Shown: positions 14,806 through 23,729 of the stretch, one piece after another
Numbering within the stretch: the first letter of the stretch is position 1
Layout: each line of letters opens with the position of its first letter
DNA from: Achromobacter veterisilvae
Lineage (GTDB): Bacteria > Pseudomonadota > Gammaproteobacteria > Burkholderiales > Burkholderiaceae_B
Assembly (NCBI RefSeq): GCF_900496975.1
Contig: NZ_UFQC01000001.1
Location: 248,001 to 312,000 of the forward strand
Direction: 5' to 3'
DNA length: 64,000 bases
Program-made: the position numbers and the translations under genes
The notes under the pieces: model-generated
Database searches by the model: none
The model's input: only the letters and a program-made list of their open reading frames with translations
What the model was told of the DNA's origin: nothing

Positions 14806-15353
14806 TGTCCCGTCGAATCCCCCTGGCGGCTGGCCTCGAACAGGAACCACGTGCGGCGTTCGGTTTCGTCGATCCAGTTCTCGATCAAACTGGAACTCGC
14901 GATGTCGCGATGCTCGTCGGTGATGTTGTGCGCCTCGCGCAGCGCCGCCGCCAGGACCTTGTTGTCTTCGCGCAGCTCGGCCAGCATGTCCAGCGGCTGC
15001 ACGTAATCGGCGTCGTTGTCCGATATGCGCTGCGAACGCGCGATGTGCCCGATCGAGCGCAGCGTCATGCCGCCGATCTTGCGGATGCGCTCCGCGATGG
15101 GGTCCGTCATGGCGAACAACTGGTCGCCCTGCTCGTCCAGCAGCAGGTGATAGTCGCGGAAGTGCGGCCCGCTGACGTGCCAATGGAAGTTCTTGGTCTT
15201 CAGATACAGCGCGAACACGTCGGCCAGTATCTGGTTCAGCGCGGCGGAAATGTCGCGGGTGGCCGTCGCCGCCAGGTCGGTCGGCGTCGCCAGCGGACGC
15301 TTGCGCCGCTCTTTCAATGTCTTGGTGGTCTTCTCATCCAGTTTCTTGGCCAT
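14802..15353 (-). CDS. dps: Dps-family ferritin-like DNA-protection protein
   Basis: 183 aa from the ATG at 15353 with AGGAG upstream. The N-terminal tail is Lys/Arg-rich (KKLDEKTTKTLKERRKRP), typical of DNA-binding Dps tails. The four-helix core carries the inter-subunit ferroxidase residues in KTKNFHWHVSGPHF and LLLDEQGDQLFAMTD. The C-terminal end has SSLIENWIDETERRTWFLF. It stores iron, consumes peroxide and condenses DNA in stress or stationary phase. It is convergent with msrA, so it has its own promoter, with repeated elements upstream at 15378-15416. Confidence 0.92.
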   Translation of the reverse strand: MAKKLDEKTTKTLKERRKRPLATPTDLAATATRDISAALNQILADVFALYLKTKNFHWHVSGPHFRDYHLLLDEQGDQLFAMTDPIAERIRKIGGMTLRSIGHIARSQRISDNDADYVQPLDMLAELREDNKVLAAALREAHNITDEHRDIASSSLIENWIDETERRTWFLFEASRQGDSTGH

Positions 15354-15377
15354 GACTAGCAACTCCTAGGAATGATC

Positions 15378-15416
15378 CGGAAAACGCACGCTCGGAAAAC
15401 GCACTCGCGACGCGAG
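15378..15416. promoter_or_regulatory. Direct repeat and palindrome upstream of dps
   Basis: CGGAAAACGCAC occurs at 15378-15389 and again at 15393-15404 (15-bp period). It is followed by the 13-bp palindrome CTCGCG-A-CGCGAG at 15404-15416. They lie 25-63 bp upstream of the dps ATG, in a 203-bp divergent gap with the MFS gene. A regulator site is plausible; none is recognised. Confidence 0.4.
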
Positions 15417-15556
15417 GTGCTTCGCGTTGCGATCCCCAAGGGTAAATCCGCTTGCCCGCTTTGCCAATGGTCCGAATCAAGACATCCGCAAGCTGAAATC
15501 CGGTTCGGCTAGGAGTATGCTACGCCGCGTCCAATCAGCCAGATTCCATCATCGCT

Positions 15557-16750
15557 ATGCGCGGCAATCCCGACGCCAGACAAGGCGCCATCGCATTGCA
15601 CGGGTTTTACTTCCTGTATTACGGCCTGCAAGGCGTCAGCATTCCCTTCCTGCCCTTGTGGTTCGCCAGCCGCGGCCTGGACCCCGCCCTCATCGGGCTG
15701 ATCGTCGCCACGTCCTTCCTGCCCAAGATCCTGTCCACGCCGGTCGTGGCGCACGTGGCCGACCAGACCGGCCGCGCGCACGCCCTGATCGCCTCGGCCC
15801 TGGCCGCCTCGCTGGCGCTGTTCCTCTGCTATCCGTTCAGCGCGGCGCCCGCCTGGCTGCTCGCGGTCACCCTGCTGCTGAACGCCGTGTTCCCGGCGGT
15901 CCTGCCCCTGATGGACCGCATGGCCATCGCCAGCGGCCGCGGGCGCAGTTCCTACACCATCATGCGCGCCTGCGGGTCGCTGGGCTTCGCGGCGGTCACC
16001 GTGGCGGGCGGCTACCTGATCAAGACCTTCGACGCCGATTGGGTGATCTGGCTGTCCGTCCTGCTGATCGTCGCCTGCCTGGCCTGCGTCCGGCTGCTGC
16101 CCCGGGCCGCCCGCCCCGCGGCGGGGGAAGCGCCCGCGGAACGCGTACGCCTGCCCATGCGCGAAGTGCTGCGCGACCGCCCCCTGCTGCTGTGCATCGC
16201 CGGGGCATCGCTGGTCCAGGCCAGCAACGGCTTCCTCTACTCCTACTCCACGCTCTACTGGACCGGCGCCGGCCTGTCCACGGCCCTGATTTCCCTGCTC
16301 TGGGTGGTCGGCGTGGCCAGCGAAGTGCTGTTCTTCTTCCTGGCGCCCAAGGTCCTGGCGCGCACCGGCGCCCAGTGGCTCATCCTGGCATCCGCCGCCA
16401 TGACCGCCCTGCGCTGGGCCGGCCTGGCCGCCACCACCGACCCCGCGCTCATGGGCACGCTGCAACTGCTGCAATGCTTCACCCTGGCCGGCAACAACGC
16501 CGCCATCATGTGGTACATCGCCCGCCACGTGCCCGCCGCCTGCAAAACCTCGGCCATCGCGCTTTACGCCCTGCTGTCGGGCGGCGTATTCATGTTCGGC
16601 AGCATCCAGTTGGGCGGCGCGCTGTACCGCAGCTATGCGCCCGGCGGCTTCCTGGTCATGACGCTGTGCGCGCTTTGCGCGATCCCGCTGATCGTGTATT
16701 CGGACAAGCTGCGGCGCACGGTCGGGACGGTATCCGGCGGCGGTGTCTGA
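15557..16750 (+). CDS. MFS transporter, HcaT/MFS_1-like
   Basis: 397 aa with twelve predicted membrane helices. The N-terminus GFYFLYYGLQGVSIPFLPLW and the loop VAHVADQTGRAHA resemble the HcaT (3-phenylpropionate transporter) branch of the MFS_1-like family. Other helices include SSYTIMRACGSLGFAAVTV and SNGFLYSYSTLYWTGAGLS. The substrate is not known. No clear Shine-Dalgarno precedes the ATG. The last two sense codons and the stop fall within a dispersed TGTCTGACA-type repeat, which has therefore set the C-terminus. The gene is divergent from dps and appears monocistronic. Confidence 0.82.
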   Translation: MRGNPDARQGAIALHGFYFLYYGLQGVSIPFLPLWFASRGLDPALIGLIVATSFLPKILSTPVVAHVADQTGRAHALIASALAASLALFLCYPFSAAPAWLLAVTLLLNAVFPAVLPLMDRMAIASGRGRSSYTIMRACGSLGFAAVTVAGGYLIKTFDADWVIWLSVLLIVACLACVRLLPRAARPAAGEAPAERVRLPMREVLRDRPLLLCIAGASLVQASNGFLYSYSTLYWTGAGLSTALISLLWVVGVASEVLFFFLAPKVLARTGAQWLILASAAMTALRWAGLAATTDPALMGTLQLLQCFTLAGNNAAIMWYIARHVPAACKTSAIALYALLSGGVFMFGSIQLGGALYRSYAPGGFLVMTLCALCAIPLIVYSDKLRRTVGTVSGGGV

Positions 16751-16806
16751 CACCCCCGGGACGCCCGCGCATGCCTGAAGCCCGTCTCCCCCGGGTGTCA
16801 GACACC
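16742..16806. repeat. Dispersed GGTGTCTGACACC-bounded repeat, family A copy 1
   Basis: GGTGTCTGACACC (16742-16754) and GGTGTCAGACACC (16794-16806) bound a 39-bp GC-rich interior with CCCGCGCAT and CCGTCTC. Each end is itself a palindrome. The same ends and interior words recur at 22398-22485. The left end supplies the stop codon of the MFS gene. It looks like a REP/BIME-type element. Confidence 0.65.
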
Positions 16807-16837
16807 AGAAAAATGGCAAGCCGCCCGGCTCGCCCCA

Positions 16838-16867
16838 AAAAGCAGAAGGCCTCGCTTGCGCGAGGCC
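16838..16867 (-). terminator. Intrinsic terminator of the cstA-ybdD operon
   Basis: Read on the minus strand, GGCCTCGC and GCGAGGCC form an 8-bp stem with a 4-base loop (16848-16867), followed by TTCTGCTTTTT. It begins 7 bp after the YbdD stop codon. Confidence 0.75.
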
Positions 16868-16873
16868 CTTGCG

Positions 16874-17086
16874 TCAGCAGCAGCCGATGCGTTTTCTTCC
16901 GCCGTAGCGCGCGTCCTGGCGCTCGCGGAAGAATTCCTCGTAGCTCATCGGCTCCTGGTCGGGATGGGTGCGCCGCACGTGCTCGACATACGTCTCGTAG
17001 TCCGGCACGCCCACCATCAACCGGAGCGTCTGCCCCAGGTAGCGGCCGGCCGCGCCGGCCGCGGAACTCATATTACTGAACAACAT
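16874..17086 (-). CDS. YbdD/YjiX-family small protein (DUF466)
   Basis: 70 aa, ATG at 17086 with a perfect AGGAGG site. The sequence GRYLGQTLRLMVGVPDYETY then MSYEEFFRERQDARYG matches the YbdD/YjiX family that is nearly always encoded right after CstA/BtsT transporters. It ends in two cysteines (RIGCC). The gene follows cstA by 20 bp. The exact role is unsettled; a requirement for transport by the CstA partner has been proposed. Confidence 0.9.
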   Translation of the reverse strand: MLFSNMSSAAGAAGRYLGQTLRLMVGVPDYETYVEHVRRTHPDQEPMSYEEFFRERQDARYGGRKRIGCC

Positions 17087-17106
17087 GCGAGGCCTCCTGG
17101 GGGCGG

Positions 17107-19194
17107 TCAGTCCGCGCCGGCCGCGGCCGCTGCCGGCAGCGTTTCGTACGGCGTTTCGCGGGCCGTGGGCTTGTGCTCGTTGCGCGCGCGCTGCACCGAA
17201 CGCAACCCGAACACCACGATGCTCACCACGACGAAGATGAAGATCCCGCACAGGCCGGCGTTGATGTAGTCGTTCAATACCACGCGCGACATTTCGGCCA
17301 GCGACTTGGCCGGAGCCAGGACCTTGCCGTCGGCGATCGCCGCGTTGTACTTGTCGGCGTGCGCCAGGAAGCTCACGCGGGGATCGGCATGGAACAGCTT
17401 CTGCCAGCCGGCCGTCAGCGTGCACGCCAGCAGCCACAGCGTCGGCAACACCGTCACCCAGGCGTAGCGGTCGCGCTTCATCTTGAACAGCACCACGGTG
17501 CCGAGCGTCAGCGCAATGGCGGCCAGCATCTGGTTGGCGATGCCGAACAGCGGCCACAGCGTATTGATGCCGCCCAGCGGATCCACCACGCCCTGGTACA
17601 GGAAGTAGCCCCAGGCCGCCACGCACAGCGCGGTGGCGATCAGGTTGGCGGGCAGCGAGTCCGTGCGCTTGAGCGACGGGGCAAAGGTGCCCAGCAGGTC
17701 TTGCAGCATGAAGCGGCCGGCGCGCGTGCCCGCGTCCACCGCCGTCAGGATGAACAGGGCTTCGAACAGGATGGCGAAGTGATACCAGAAGGCCATCATG
17801 CCCGGGCCGCCGATGGCCTGGTGCAGGATGTGCGCCATGCCGACGGCCAGCGTGGGCGCGCCGCCCGCGCGGGAGATGATGGTGCTTTCGCCCACGTCCT
17901 TGGCGGTCTGGACCAGGTCGGCCGGCGTCACCACGAAGCCCCAGCTCGACACCACCTGGGCCACCTGGTCGGGCGTCGTGCCGATCACGGCGGCCGGGCT
18001 GTTCATGGCGTAGTAGATGCCCGGCTCGATCACGCAAGCCGCCACCAGGGCCATGATGGCCACGAACGATTCCATCAGCATGCCGCCGTAGCCGATGTAG
18101 CGGGCCTGGGTTTCGTTCTCGATCAGCTTGGGCGTGGTGCCCGAGGAGATCAGGGCGTGGAAGCCCGACACCGCGCCGCAGGCGATGGTGATGAACAGGA
18201 AGGGGAACAGGTTGCCGGACCACACCGGGCCGGTGCCGTCGACGAACTGCGTCAGCGCGGGCATCTTCAGTTCGGGCGCCACCACCACGATGCCGATGGC
18301 CAGGCCCACGATGGTGCCGATCTTCAGGAAGGTCGACAGGTAGTCGCGCGGCGCCAGCAGCAGCCACACCGGCAGCACCGAGGCGATGAAGCCGTAGATG
18401 ATCAGGATCCAGGTCAGGCCCTTGCCGTCGAAGTCGAACATGGGGCCGATCACCGGATGCGCGGCCACGTCCTGGCCGAAGGTGATGGCGGCCATCAGGC
18501 CCACGAAGCCGATGATGGACACTTCGCCGATCTTGCCCGGGCGGATGTAGCGCAGGTACACGCCCATGAACAGCGCGATGGGGATGGTGGCGGCCACCGT
18601 GAAGGTGCCCCAGGGCGAATGCGTCAGCGCCTTGACCACGATCAGCGCCAGCACGGCCAGGATGATGACCATGATCATGAACGCGCCGAACAGCGCGATC
18701 ACGCCCGGGATCTTGCCCAGTTCGGACTTGACCAGGTCGCCCAGCGAACGGCCGTCGCGGCGGGTCGAGATGAAGAGGATCGTGAAGTCCTGCACGGCGC
18801 CAGCGAATACCACGCCGGCCAGGATCCACAGCATGCCGGGCAGATAGCCCATCTGCGCGGCCAGCACCGGGCCCACCAGGGGGCCGGCGCCGGCGATGGC
18901 GGCGAAGTGGTGGCCGAACAGCACGTGCTTGTTGGTGGGCACGTAGTCCAGGCCGTCGTTGTACTTCCAGGCCGGCGTCATGCGCGTGGGGTCCAACTGG
19001 AAGACCTTGTTGGCGATGAAGCGGCTGTAGTACCGATAGGCGATCAAGTAAACGCATACGGCGGCGATCACCACCCATAGCGCGTTGATGGTCTCCCCTC
19101 TGGCCAGCGCCACGGTGCCCAGCGCGAACGCGCCCAGTACCGCAACCGCCAGCCAGACCAGGTGCTGACCCAGTCCCTTACTGCTGGTTTGCAT
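17107..19194 (-). CDS. cstA: CstA/BtsT-family carbon-starvation transporter
   Basis: 695 aa with many membrane helices. LWVVIAAVCVYLIAYRYYSR, the loop TPAWKYNDGLDYVPTNKHV and HHFAAIAGAGPLVGPVLAAQ are diagnostic of the CstA family. FHALISSGTTPK and MESFVAIMALVAACVIEPG follow. Members import pyruvate or peptides with protons. A GAGGAGC site precedes the ATG. It is co-transcribed with the DUF466 gene and divergent from a cache-domain kinase and NarL-type regulator, the usual arrangement for a substrate-controlled carboxylate transporter. Pyruvate is the best guess. Confidence 0.92.
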   Translation of the reverse strand: MQTSSKGLGQHLVWLAVAVLGAFALGTVALARGETINALWVVIAAVCVYLIAYRYYSRFIANKVFQLDPTRMTPAWKYNDGLDYVPTNKHVLFGHHFAAIAGAGPLVGPVLAAQMGYLPGMLWILAGVVFAGAVQDFTILFISTRRDGRSLGDLVKSELGKIPGVIALFGAFMIMVIILAVLALIVVKALTHSPWGTFTVAATIPIALFMGVYLRYIRPGKIGEVSIIGFVGLMAAITFGQDVAAHPVIGPMFDFDGKGLTWILIIYGFIASVLPVWLLLAPRDYLSTFLKIGTIVGLAIGIVVVAPELKMPALTQFVDGTGPVWSGNLFPFLFITIACGAVSGFHALISSGTTPKLIENETQARYIGYGGMLMESFVAIMALVAACVIEPGIYYAMNSPAAVIGTTPDQVAQVVSSWGFVVTPADLVQTAKDVGESTIISRAGGAPTLAVGMAHILHQAIGGPGMMAFWYHFAILFEALFILTAVDAGTRAGRFMLQDLLGTFAPSLKRTDSLPANLIATALCVAAWGYFLYQGVVDPLGGINTLWPLFGIANQMLAAIALTLGTVVLFKMKRDRYAWVTVLPTLWLLACTLTAGWQKLFHADPRVSFLAHADKYNAAIADGKVLAPAKSLAEMSRVVLNDYINAGLCGIFIFVVVSIVVFGLRSVQRARNEHKPTARETPYETLPAAAAAGAD

Positions 19195-19528
19195 AAGTGC
19201 TCCTCTTGCCTCCCGCCATGCTTTTGGCGTGCGCCATCTTGCTGACGTGAAACGCTTTTATCGTCCCGCGGAAGGCAGACTCATTGTTGTGGGGTGGTGG
19301 GCGCGCGCGCCCACGCTGCGTCCTGTCGACGCGGACGCTAGTATTTCGTTTTGCCCCGGTGGCAACAAGCGCGAAACTACGCAAGCGGGCTACGTGTTAC
19401 TACGCAATGCGCCGCAACATAAATTTCCGGAAACCGTAAAATCCGCGGTACATTCCCGCACCGGTCTCCTCGGGGATCCGCGAAATGATGCATCGCAACA
19501 AGCGCGCCCGCGCCGATACAAATCCCCT
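19195..19528. promoter_or_regulatory. Divergent control region cstA / sensor kinase with direct repeats
   Basis: 334 bp without a gene. The most evident signal is ACTACGCAA at 19376-19384 and again at 19399-19407 (23-bp period), with TACGTG between them. Such spaced words suit a NarL-type regulator, here probably the one encoded at 20941-21597. I see no confident -35/-10 pair for either gene and no riboswitch fold. Confidence 0.45.
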
Positions 19529-20944
19529 ATGAAGCTGCGCCTGAAAATCCTGTTGCTGGCGGCGGTGCCCCTGCTGGTGGCGCTGGCCGCCATCACCGTG
19601 GCCGTCTATATGCAGGGCCTGCAACTGGCCCAGCGCGAAAAGCAGGTCGTGGAAAACGCCTGGCTGGCCAGCAAGGAAGGCGAACTGCGCCATTACGTCA
19701 GCCTCGCCTACAGCGCCATCGCGCCGCTGCAGGCCTCGGCCGACGACGACGCCACGCGCCAGCGCGCGCTGGACCTGCTGGCGCAGATGGAATTCGGGCA
19801 CGACGGCTACTTTTTCGTCTATGACCTGCAAGGCAGGAATCTGATGCATCCCCGCCAGCCGGAGCTGGTGGGCCAGCAGCTCTGGGAGCTGCGCGACACC
19901 GAGGGCCAGCCCGTCATCCAGAACCTGCTGACGGCCGCCCGGCGCGGCGGCCAGCAAGGCGAGGCGGTGCACTACCTGTGGGAAAAGCCGTCCACCCACC
20001 AGACCGAGGAAAAGCTGGGCTACGTGGTGGTGCTGGAACGCTGGGGCTGGATGCTGGGCACCGGCATCTACCTGGACGACGTGGAGCAGGCGCTGGAACG
20101 CATCGACGCCGCCGCGCAGTCCAATATCCGCAACATGTTCGCCTGGGTCGCCGGCATCGCCGTCGTGTCCATCCTGGGCGTGGCCGCCTGCGGCCTGGCC
20201 CTGAACATCAGCGACCACCGCCAGTCCGACGCCAAGCTGCGCCTGATGGCCCGGCAACTGGTGCGCTCGCAGGAGGACGAACGCGCCCGCCTGTCGCGCG
20301 AATTGCACGACGGCATCAGCCAGGTGCTGGTTTCCAGCAAACTGTCCCTGGAGGCCGCCCGCGAACGGCTGCGGCAGTCCCTGCCCGCCGACCCGCGGGC
20401 GCTGGCCCATATCGACACCCCGCTGGGCGGCGCGCTGGACCGGCTCAACACCGCCGTGGGCGAGGTCCGGCGCATTTCGCACAACCTGCGCCCCACCCTG
20501 CTGGACGACCTGGGCCTGCCCGCGGCGCTGGAGCACCTGGGCCGGGAGTTCGCCATACCCAGCGCGGACGGCGCCCCGCCGCTGGCCGTGCGCCTGCACA
20601 CCACCGGGCAGCCGGTGAAGCTGCCCGAGGCCTACGCCACCGCGCTGTTCCGCGTCACGCAGGAGGCCCTGACCAACGTCATCCGCCATGCCGGCGCCAC
20701 CCGCGCCGACATGACCCTGGCCTACTCCGCGCGCGACCTCCGCCTGACCATCGCCGACGACGGCCGCGGCTTCGACTACGACGAGGTGCAGCAGGATCCC
20801 CGGCGCGGCATCGGCCTGCGCAACATGCGCGAACGCATGAACGCGCTATCGGGTAACCTGACCTTCCACTCCACCGCCCAAGGCACGATCCTGCAGGCTT
20901 GGTTGCCCCTGCCCGCAGCCGCGCCGCCCGCGAGCCAAGCATGA
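19529..20944 (+). CDS. Cache-domain sensor histidine kinase, NarL-partner type
   Basis: 471 aa from the ATG at 19529; a longer frame from 19229 crosses the control region. Helix 1 (about 6-26) and helix 2 (about 204-226) enclose a single-cache domain with GHDGYFFVYDLQGRNLMHP and RWGWMLGTGIYLDDVE. The HisKA_3 box is QEDERARLSRELHDGISQVL (phospho-His 260), followed by RRISHNLRPTLLDDLGL and ATP-binding VTQEALTNVIRHA, ADDGRGFD and GIGLRNMRER. Such sCache kinases sense small organic acids. Coupled to its regulator by an ATGA overlap and divergent from cstA. Confidence 0.9.
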   Translation: MKLRLKILLLAAVPLLVALAAITVAVYMQGLQLAQREKQVVENAWLASKEGELRHYVSLAYSAIAPLQASADDDATRQRALDLLAQMEFGHDGYFFVYDLQGRNLMHPRQPELVGQQLWELRDTEGQPVIQNLLTAARRGGQQGEAVHYLWEKPSTHQTEEKLGYVVVLERWGWMLGTGIYLDDVEQALERIDAAAQSNIRNMFAWVAGIAVVSILGVAACGLALNISDHRQSDAKLRLMARQLVRSQEDERARLSRELHDGISQVLVSSKLSLEAARERLRQSLPADPRALAHIDTPLGGALDRLNTAVGEVRRISHNLRPTLLDDLGLPAALEHLGREFAIPSADGAPPLAVRLHTTGQPVKLPEAYATALFRVTQEALTNVIRHAGATRADMTLAYSARDLRLTIADDGRGFDYDEVQQDPRRGIGLRNMRERMNALSGNLTFHSTAQGTILQAWLPLPAAAPPASQA

Positions 20945-21597
20945 CCGACAAGCCCGACGCCATCCGACTCCTGCTGATCGACGACCACCCGCTGGTGCGG
21001 GACGGCTTGCGCCTGCGCCTGGAGACCGTGCCCCAGTTGCGGGTGGTGGGCGAAGCCGGCAACGCCGCCGGCGCCCAGGCCTTCCTGGCCGGCTGCCTGG
21101 CCGAGGACCCGGCGGGCGGCACCCTGCCCCACCTGGCGCTGATGGACCTGAACATGCCCGGCGTGGGCGGGCTGGAGCTGACCGCCCTGCTGCACGAACG
21201 CTATCCACAGATCGCCGTGCTGGTGCTGTCCATGCACGACAACCCGGAATACATGGTCCAGGCCGTCAAGGCGGGCGCCCGCGGCTACCTGCTGAAGGAC
21301 GAGCCGGCGCAGGAAATCGTCACCGCCATCGACGCCGTCATGGCCGGCCGCAGCTATTTCAGCGCGGCCGCGGCCTTGCGGCTGTCGCAGGCCAGCGCCC
21401 CGGCCACGCTGCTGACGCAGCGCGAGCGTGACGTGCTGCGCCATATCGCCAGCGGCCACGCCAACAAGCAGATCGCGCACACGCTGGGCCTGTCGGTGCG
21501 CACGGTCGAGACCCACCGCCTCAACATCAAGCGCAAGCTGGGCATAGATGGGCAGGCGGAACTGATTAAATACGCGGTGGAGAACCGCGGGGTCTGA
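20941..21597 (+). CDS. NarL/FixJ-family response regulator
   Basis: 218 aa. The receiver opens with [20 protein letters not shown], has phospho-Asp69 in [14 protein letters not shown], and the switch Lys in [12 protein letters not shown]. The C-terminal LuxR-type helix-turn-helix is [35 protein letters not shown] and LNIKRKLG. The start overlaps the kinase stop by 4 bp. The likely target is the divergent cstA-ybdD operon through the direct repeats in the shared control region. Confidence 0.92.
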   Translation: MTDKPDAIRLLLIDDHPLVRDGLRLRLETVPQLRVVGEAGNAAGAQAFLAGCLAEDPAGGTLPHLALMDLNMPGVGGLELTALLHERYPQIAVLVLSMHDNPEYMVQAVKAGARGYLLKDEPAQEIVTAIDAVMAGRSYFSAAAALRLSQASAPATLLTQRERDVLRHIASGHANKQIAHTLGLSVRTVETHRLNIKRKLGIDGQAELIKYAVENRGV

Positions 21598-21600
21598 AAG

Positions 21601-21686
21601 GGAAAGGCCCCCACGCCGCGCACGCTTCGCGCGCTTGCTGCCCCCCGAGGGGCTGTCCCACCTTGGGGCGGCCCGGCGGTGGGACG
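21601..21686. repeat. Dispersed GC-rich intergenic repeat, family B copy 2 (inverted)
   Basis: Between the response regulator and folE. Its reverse complement reads GGGCCGCCCCAAGG, then CCCCTCGGGGGGCAGCAAGC, then GCGAAGCGTGCGCGGCGTGG. This matches the copy near 43350 almost word for word, and the copy at 14700-14805 more loosely. Confidence 0.7.
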
Positions 21687-21781
21687 CCGTCCACGCCGCC
21701 CGCCTTGCCGCCTGCGGTAGACTTGGGTCACAACGCGACAGCAAATCACCGCCCCGAGCGCGCAGCCCCCAGGAGTCCCCG

Positions 21782-22327
21782 ATGTCATTGGAAAAGCACT
21801 ACACCGCCATTCTCGAACAATTGGGGGAGGATCCGTCCCGCGAAGGGCTGGCCGACACGCCGGCCCGCGCCGCCAAGGCCATGCGGCACCTGTGCCGCGG
21901 TTATGGGCAGAACCTGGACGAAATCGTCAACGGGGCGCTCTTCACCTCGGACACCCGTGAAATCGTCCTAGTTAAGAACATCGAGCTGTACTCGCTGTGC
22001 GAGCACCACATGCTGCCGTTCATCGGCAAGGCGCACGTGGCCTACCTGCCCAACGGCAAGGTGCTGGGCCTGTCCAAGGTGGCCCGCATCGTCGAAATGT
22101 ACGCGCGCCGCCTGCAGATCCAGGAGAACCTCAGCCGCCAGGTGGCCGAGGCCGTCCAGTCCGTCACCGGCGCCGCCGGCGTGGCCGTCGTCATCGAGGC
22201 GCAGCACATGTGCATGATGATGCGCGGCGTCGAAAAGCAGAATTCGTCCATGGTCACCTCGGTCATGCTGGGCGAATTCCACGACAACCCCTCGACCCGG
22301 GCTGAATTCCTGAGCCTCATCCGCTAG
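21782..22327 (+). CDS. folE: GTP cyclohydrolase I
   Basis: 181 aa, ATG at 21782 with AGGAG upstream. [54 protein letters not shown] and [12 protein letters not shown] are textbook. The zinc ligands are the Cys and His of CEHH and the Cys in QHMCMMMRG. It turns GTP into dihydroneopterin triphosphate, the first step of folate and pterin synthesis. It stands alone here, with repeats on both sides, so it is probably a single-gene transcript. Confidence 0.95.
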   Translation: MSLEKHYTAILEQLGEDPSREGLADTPARAAKAMRHLCRGYGQNLDEIVNGALFTSDTREIVLVKNIELYSLCEHHMLPFIGKAHVAYLPNGKVLGLSKVARIVEMYARRLQIQENLSRQVAEAVQSVTGAAGVAVVIEAQHMCMMMRGVEKQNSSMVTSVMLGEFHDNPSTRAEFLSLIR

Positions 22328-22397
22328 CAGGATCCGGGTTCATCTTTCGATCTAGGCCGCGTGGCGTGTCGCTGAAAGGCGCTGGCGTTGCATGATG

Positions 22398-22485
22398 GGT
22401 GTCAGACATCCTTGCATGGTGGGTGTCAGACACCCTTGCCACACCCGCGCATACCGACATCCGTCTCGCCGGGGTGTCTGACACC
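22398..22485. repeat. Dispersed GGTGTCAGACACC-bounded repeat, family A copy 2
   Basis: Three end-words occur: GGTGTCAGACATC (22398-22410), GGTGTCAGACACC (22422-22434) and GGTGTCTGACACC (22473-22485). The interior shares CCCGCGCAT and CCGTCTC with the copy at 16742-16806. It occupies most of the 305-bp gap between folE and tauA; the rest of the gap (22328-22397 and 22486-22632) shows no gene. Confidence 0.7.
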
Positions 22486-22632
22486 TGGCAGAGATGGTGC
22501 GCAGCGTGGGGGTCCACACTTGGCTCCTACTGATCCGGGCATCTGGACCTAGCGTTCTCGGCGCATACGGGCAAACTGATCACCAGCATGCCGGTCGCGC
22601 CGGAGCGCGGCCGTTCCCTCCCGGAGATCACC

Positions 22633-23661
22633 ATGAACGCGATATACCGCCTCATCCGCCGCTGCACCCTGGCCGGCCTGGCCGCCGCGCTGCTGGCCGC
22701 TCCCGCCTACGCCCAGACCAAGCTGGTGGTCGGCTACCAGCTCATCGTGGGGCCGTTCCTGTCCGCGATCGCGGACGGCAGTTTCGACGCCGCCCTGAAG
22801 GAAGCCGGCTACCAGGTGGACTGGCGCCAGTTCACCTCGGGTGGCGACATTTCCACCGCGCTGGCCTCGGGCAACGTGCCGGTCGGCGTGCTGGGTTCCA
22901 CCGGCATCACGGCCGCGGCCACGCGCGGCGTGGACATGGAGCTGTTCTGGATCCTGGACAACATCGGCAAGTCGGAAGCGCTGGTGGCGCGCAACGGCTC
23001 CGGCATCAACGGAACGGCGGACTTGAAGGGCAAGCGCGTCGCCACCCCGTTCGTGTCCACGTCCCACTTCCACCTGCTGGTGGGGCTGGAGCAGGTCTGG
23101 AAGATCAATCCGCGCGACGTGCGCATCCTGAACATGCAGCCGCCGCAGATCGTCGCCGCCTGGCAGCGCGGCGACATCGACGCCGCCTACGTCTGGCCGC
23201 CCGCGCTGACCGAAATCGCCAAGACGGGCAAGATCATCGCCGACTCCGAACAGATCGGCGCGGCCAGCGTGCCCACCTTCGACGGCATCGTGGCCGACCG
23301 CGCCTGGGCCGCCAAGAATCCGAAGTTCATGGCCGCGTTCACCGGGGTGCTGGCCAAGTCCTACGCCGACTACCGGGCCAACGGCGCCAAGTGGACGGCC
23401 GATTCTCCGCAGGTCAAGGGCATGGTCAAGCTGATCGGCGGCAAGCCCGAGGACATGGTCGAGGCGCTGAAGCTCCTGGTCTTCCCGACCGCCCAGGAAC
23501 AGGCGTCCAATGAATGGCTGGGCGGCGGCAAGGAATCGGGCGCGGCGCGGGCGTTCACGGCCAGCGCCAACTTCCTCAAGGACCAGAAGCAGATCGACCG
23601 CGCGCTGGGCGACTACAGCCCGCACGTCACGGACAAGTACGCCAAGGCGGCGGCGAAGTAA
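22633..23661 (+). CDS. tauA: Taurine/sulfonate ABC transporter substrate-binding protein
   Basis: 342 aa from the ATG at 22633 (CCGGAGA site). Signal peptide residues 1-28, ending APAYA. The mature part [37 protein letters not shown] and [20 protein letters not shown] matches Tau[20 protein letters not shown] and [20 protein letters not shown] are especially typical. It binds taurine or a close sulfonate in the periplasm. First gene of tauABC, with tauR following and xsc/pta/tauXY genes 10-17 kb away. Confidence 0.88.
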   Translation: MNAIYRLIRRCTLAGLAAALLAAPAYAQTKLVVGYQLIVGPFLSAIADGSFDAALKEAGYQVDWRQFTSGGDISTALASGNVPVGVLGSTGITAAATRGVDMELFWILDNIGKSEALVARNGSGINGTADLKGKRVATPFVSTSHFHLLVGLEQVWKINPRDVRILNMQPPQIVAAWQRGDIDAAYVWPPALTEIAKTGKIIADSEQIGAASVPTFDGIVADRAWAAKNPKFMAAFTGVLAKSYADYRANGAKWTADSPQVKGMVKLIGGKPEDMVEALKLLVFPTAQEQASNEWLGGGKESGAARAFTASANFLKDQKQIDRALGDYSPHVTDKYAKAAAK

Positions 23662-23729
23662 GCGGCGCCCCGGCCCGGCGGCCGTCCCGCGCCGCCGGGC
23701 CGGCCGCCGCCCCATCCAGGGGAGCCGGC

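Noticed and set aside
16742-16806. Insertion sequence with inverted ends
   Set aside because: Only 65 bp with no transposase and no visible target-site duplication; kept as a dispersed repeat instead.
17173-19080. 635-codon plus-strand frame antisense to cstA
   Set aside because: His/Arg/Gln/Asp-rich shadow translation; cstA on the other strand is unambiguous.
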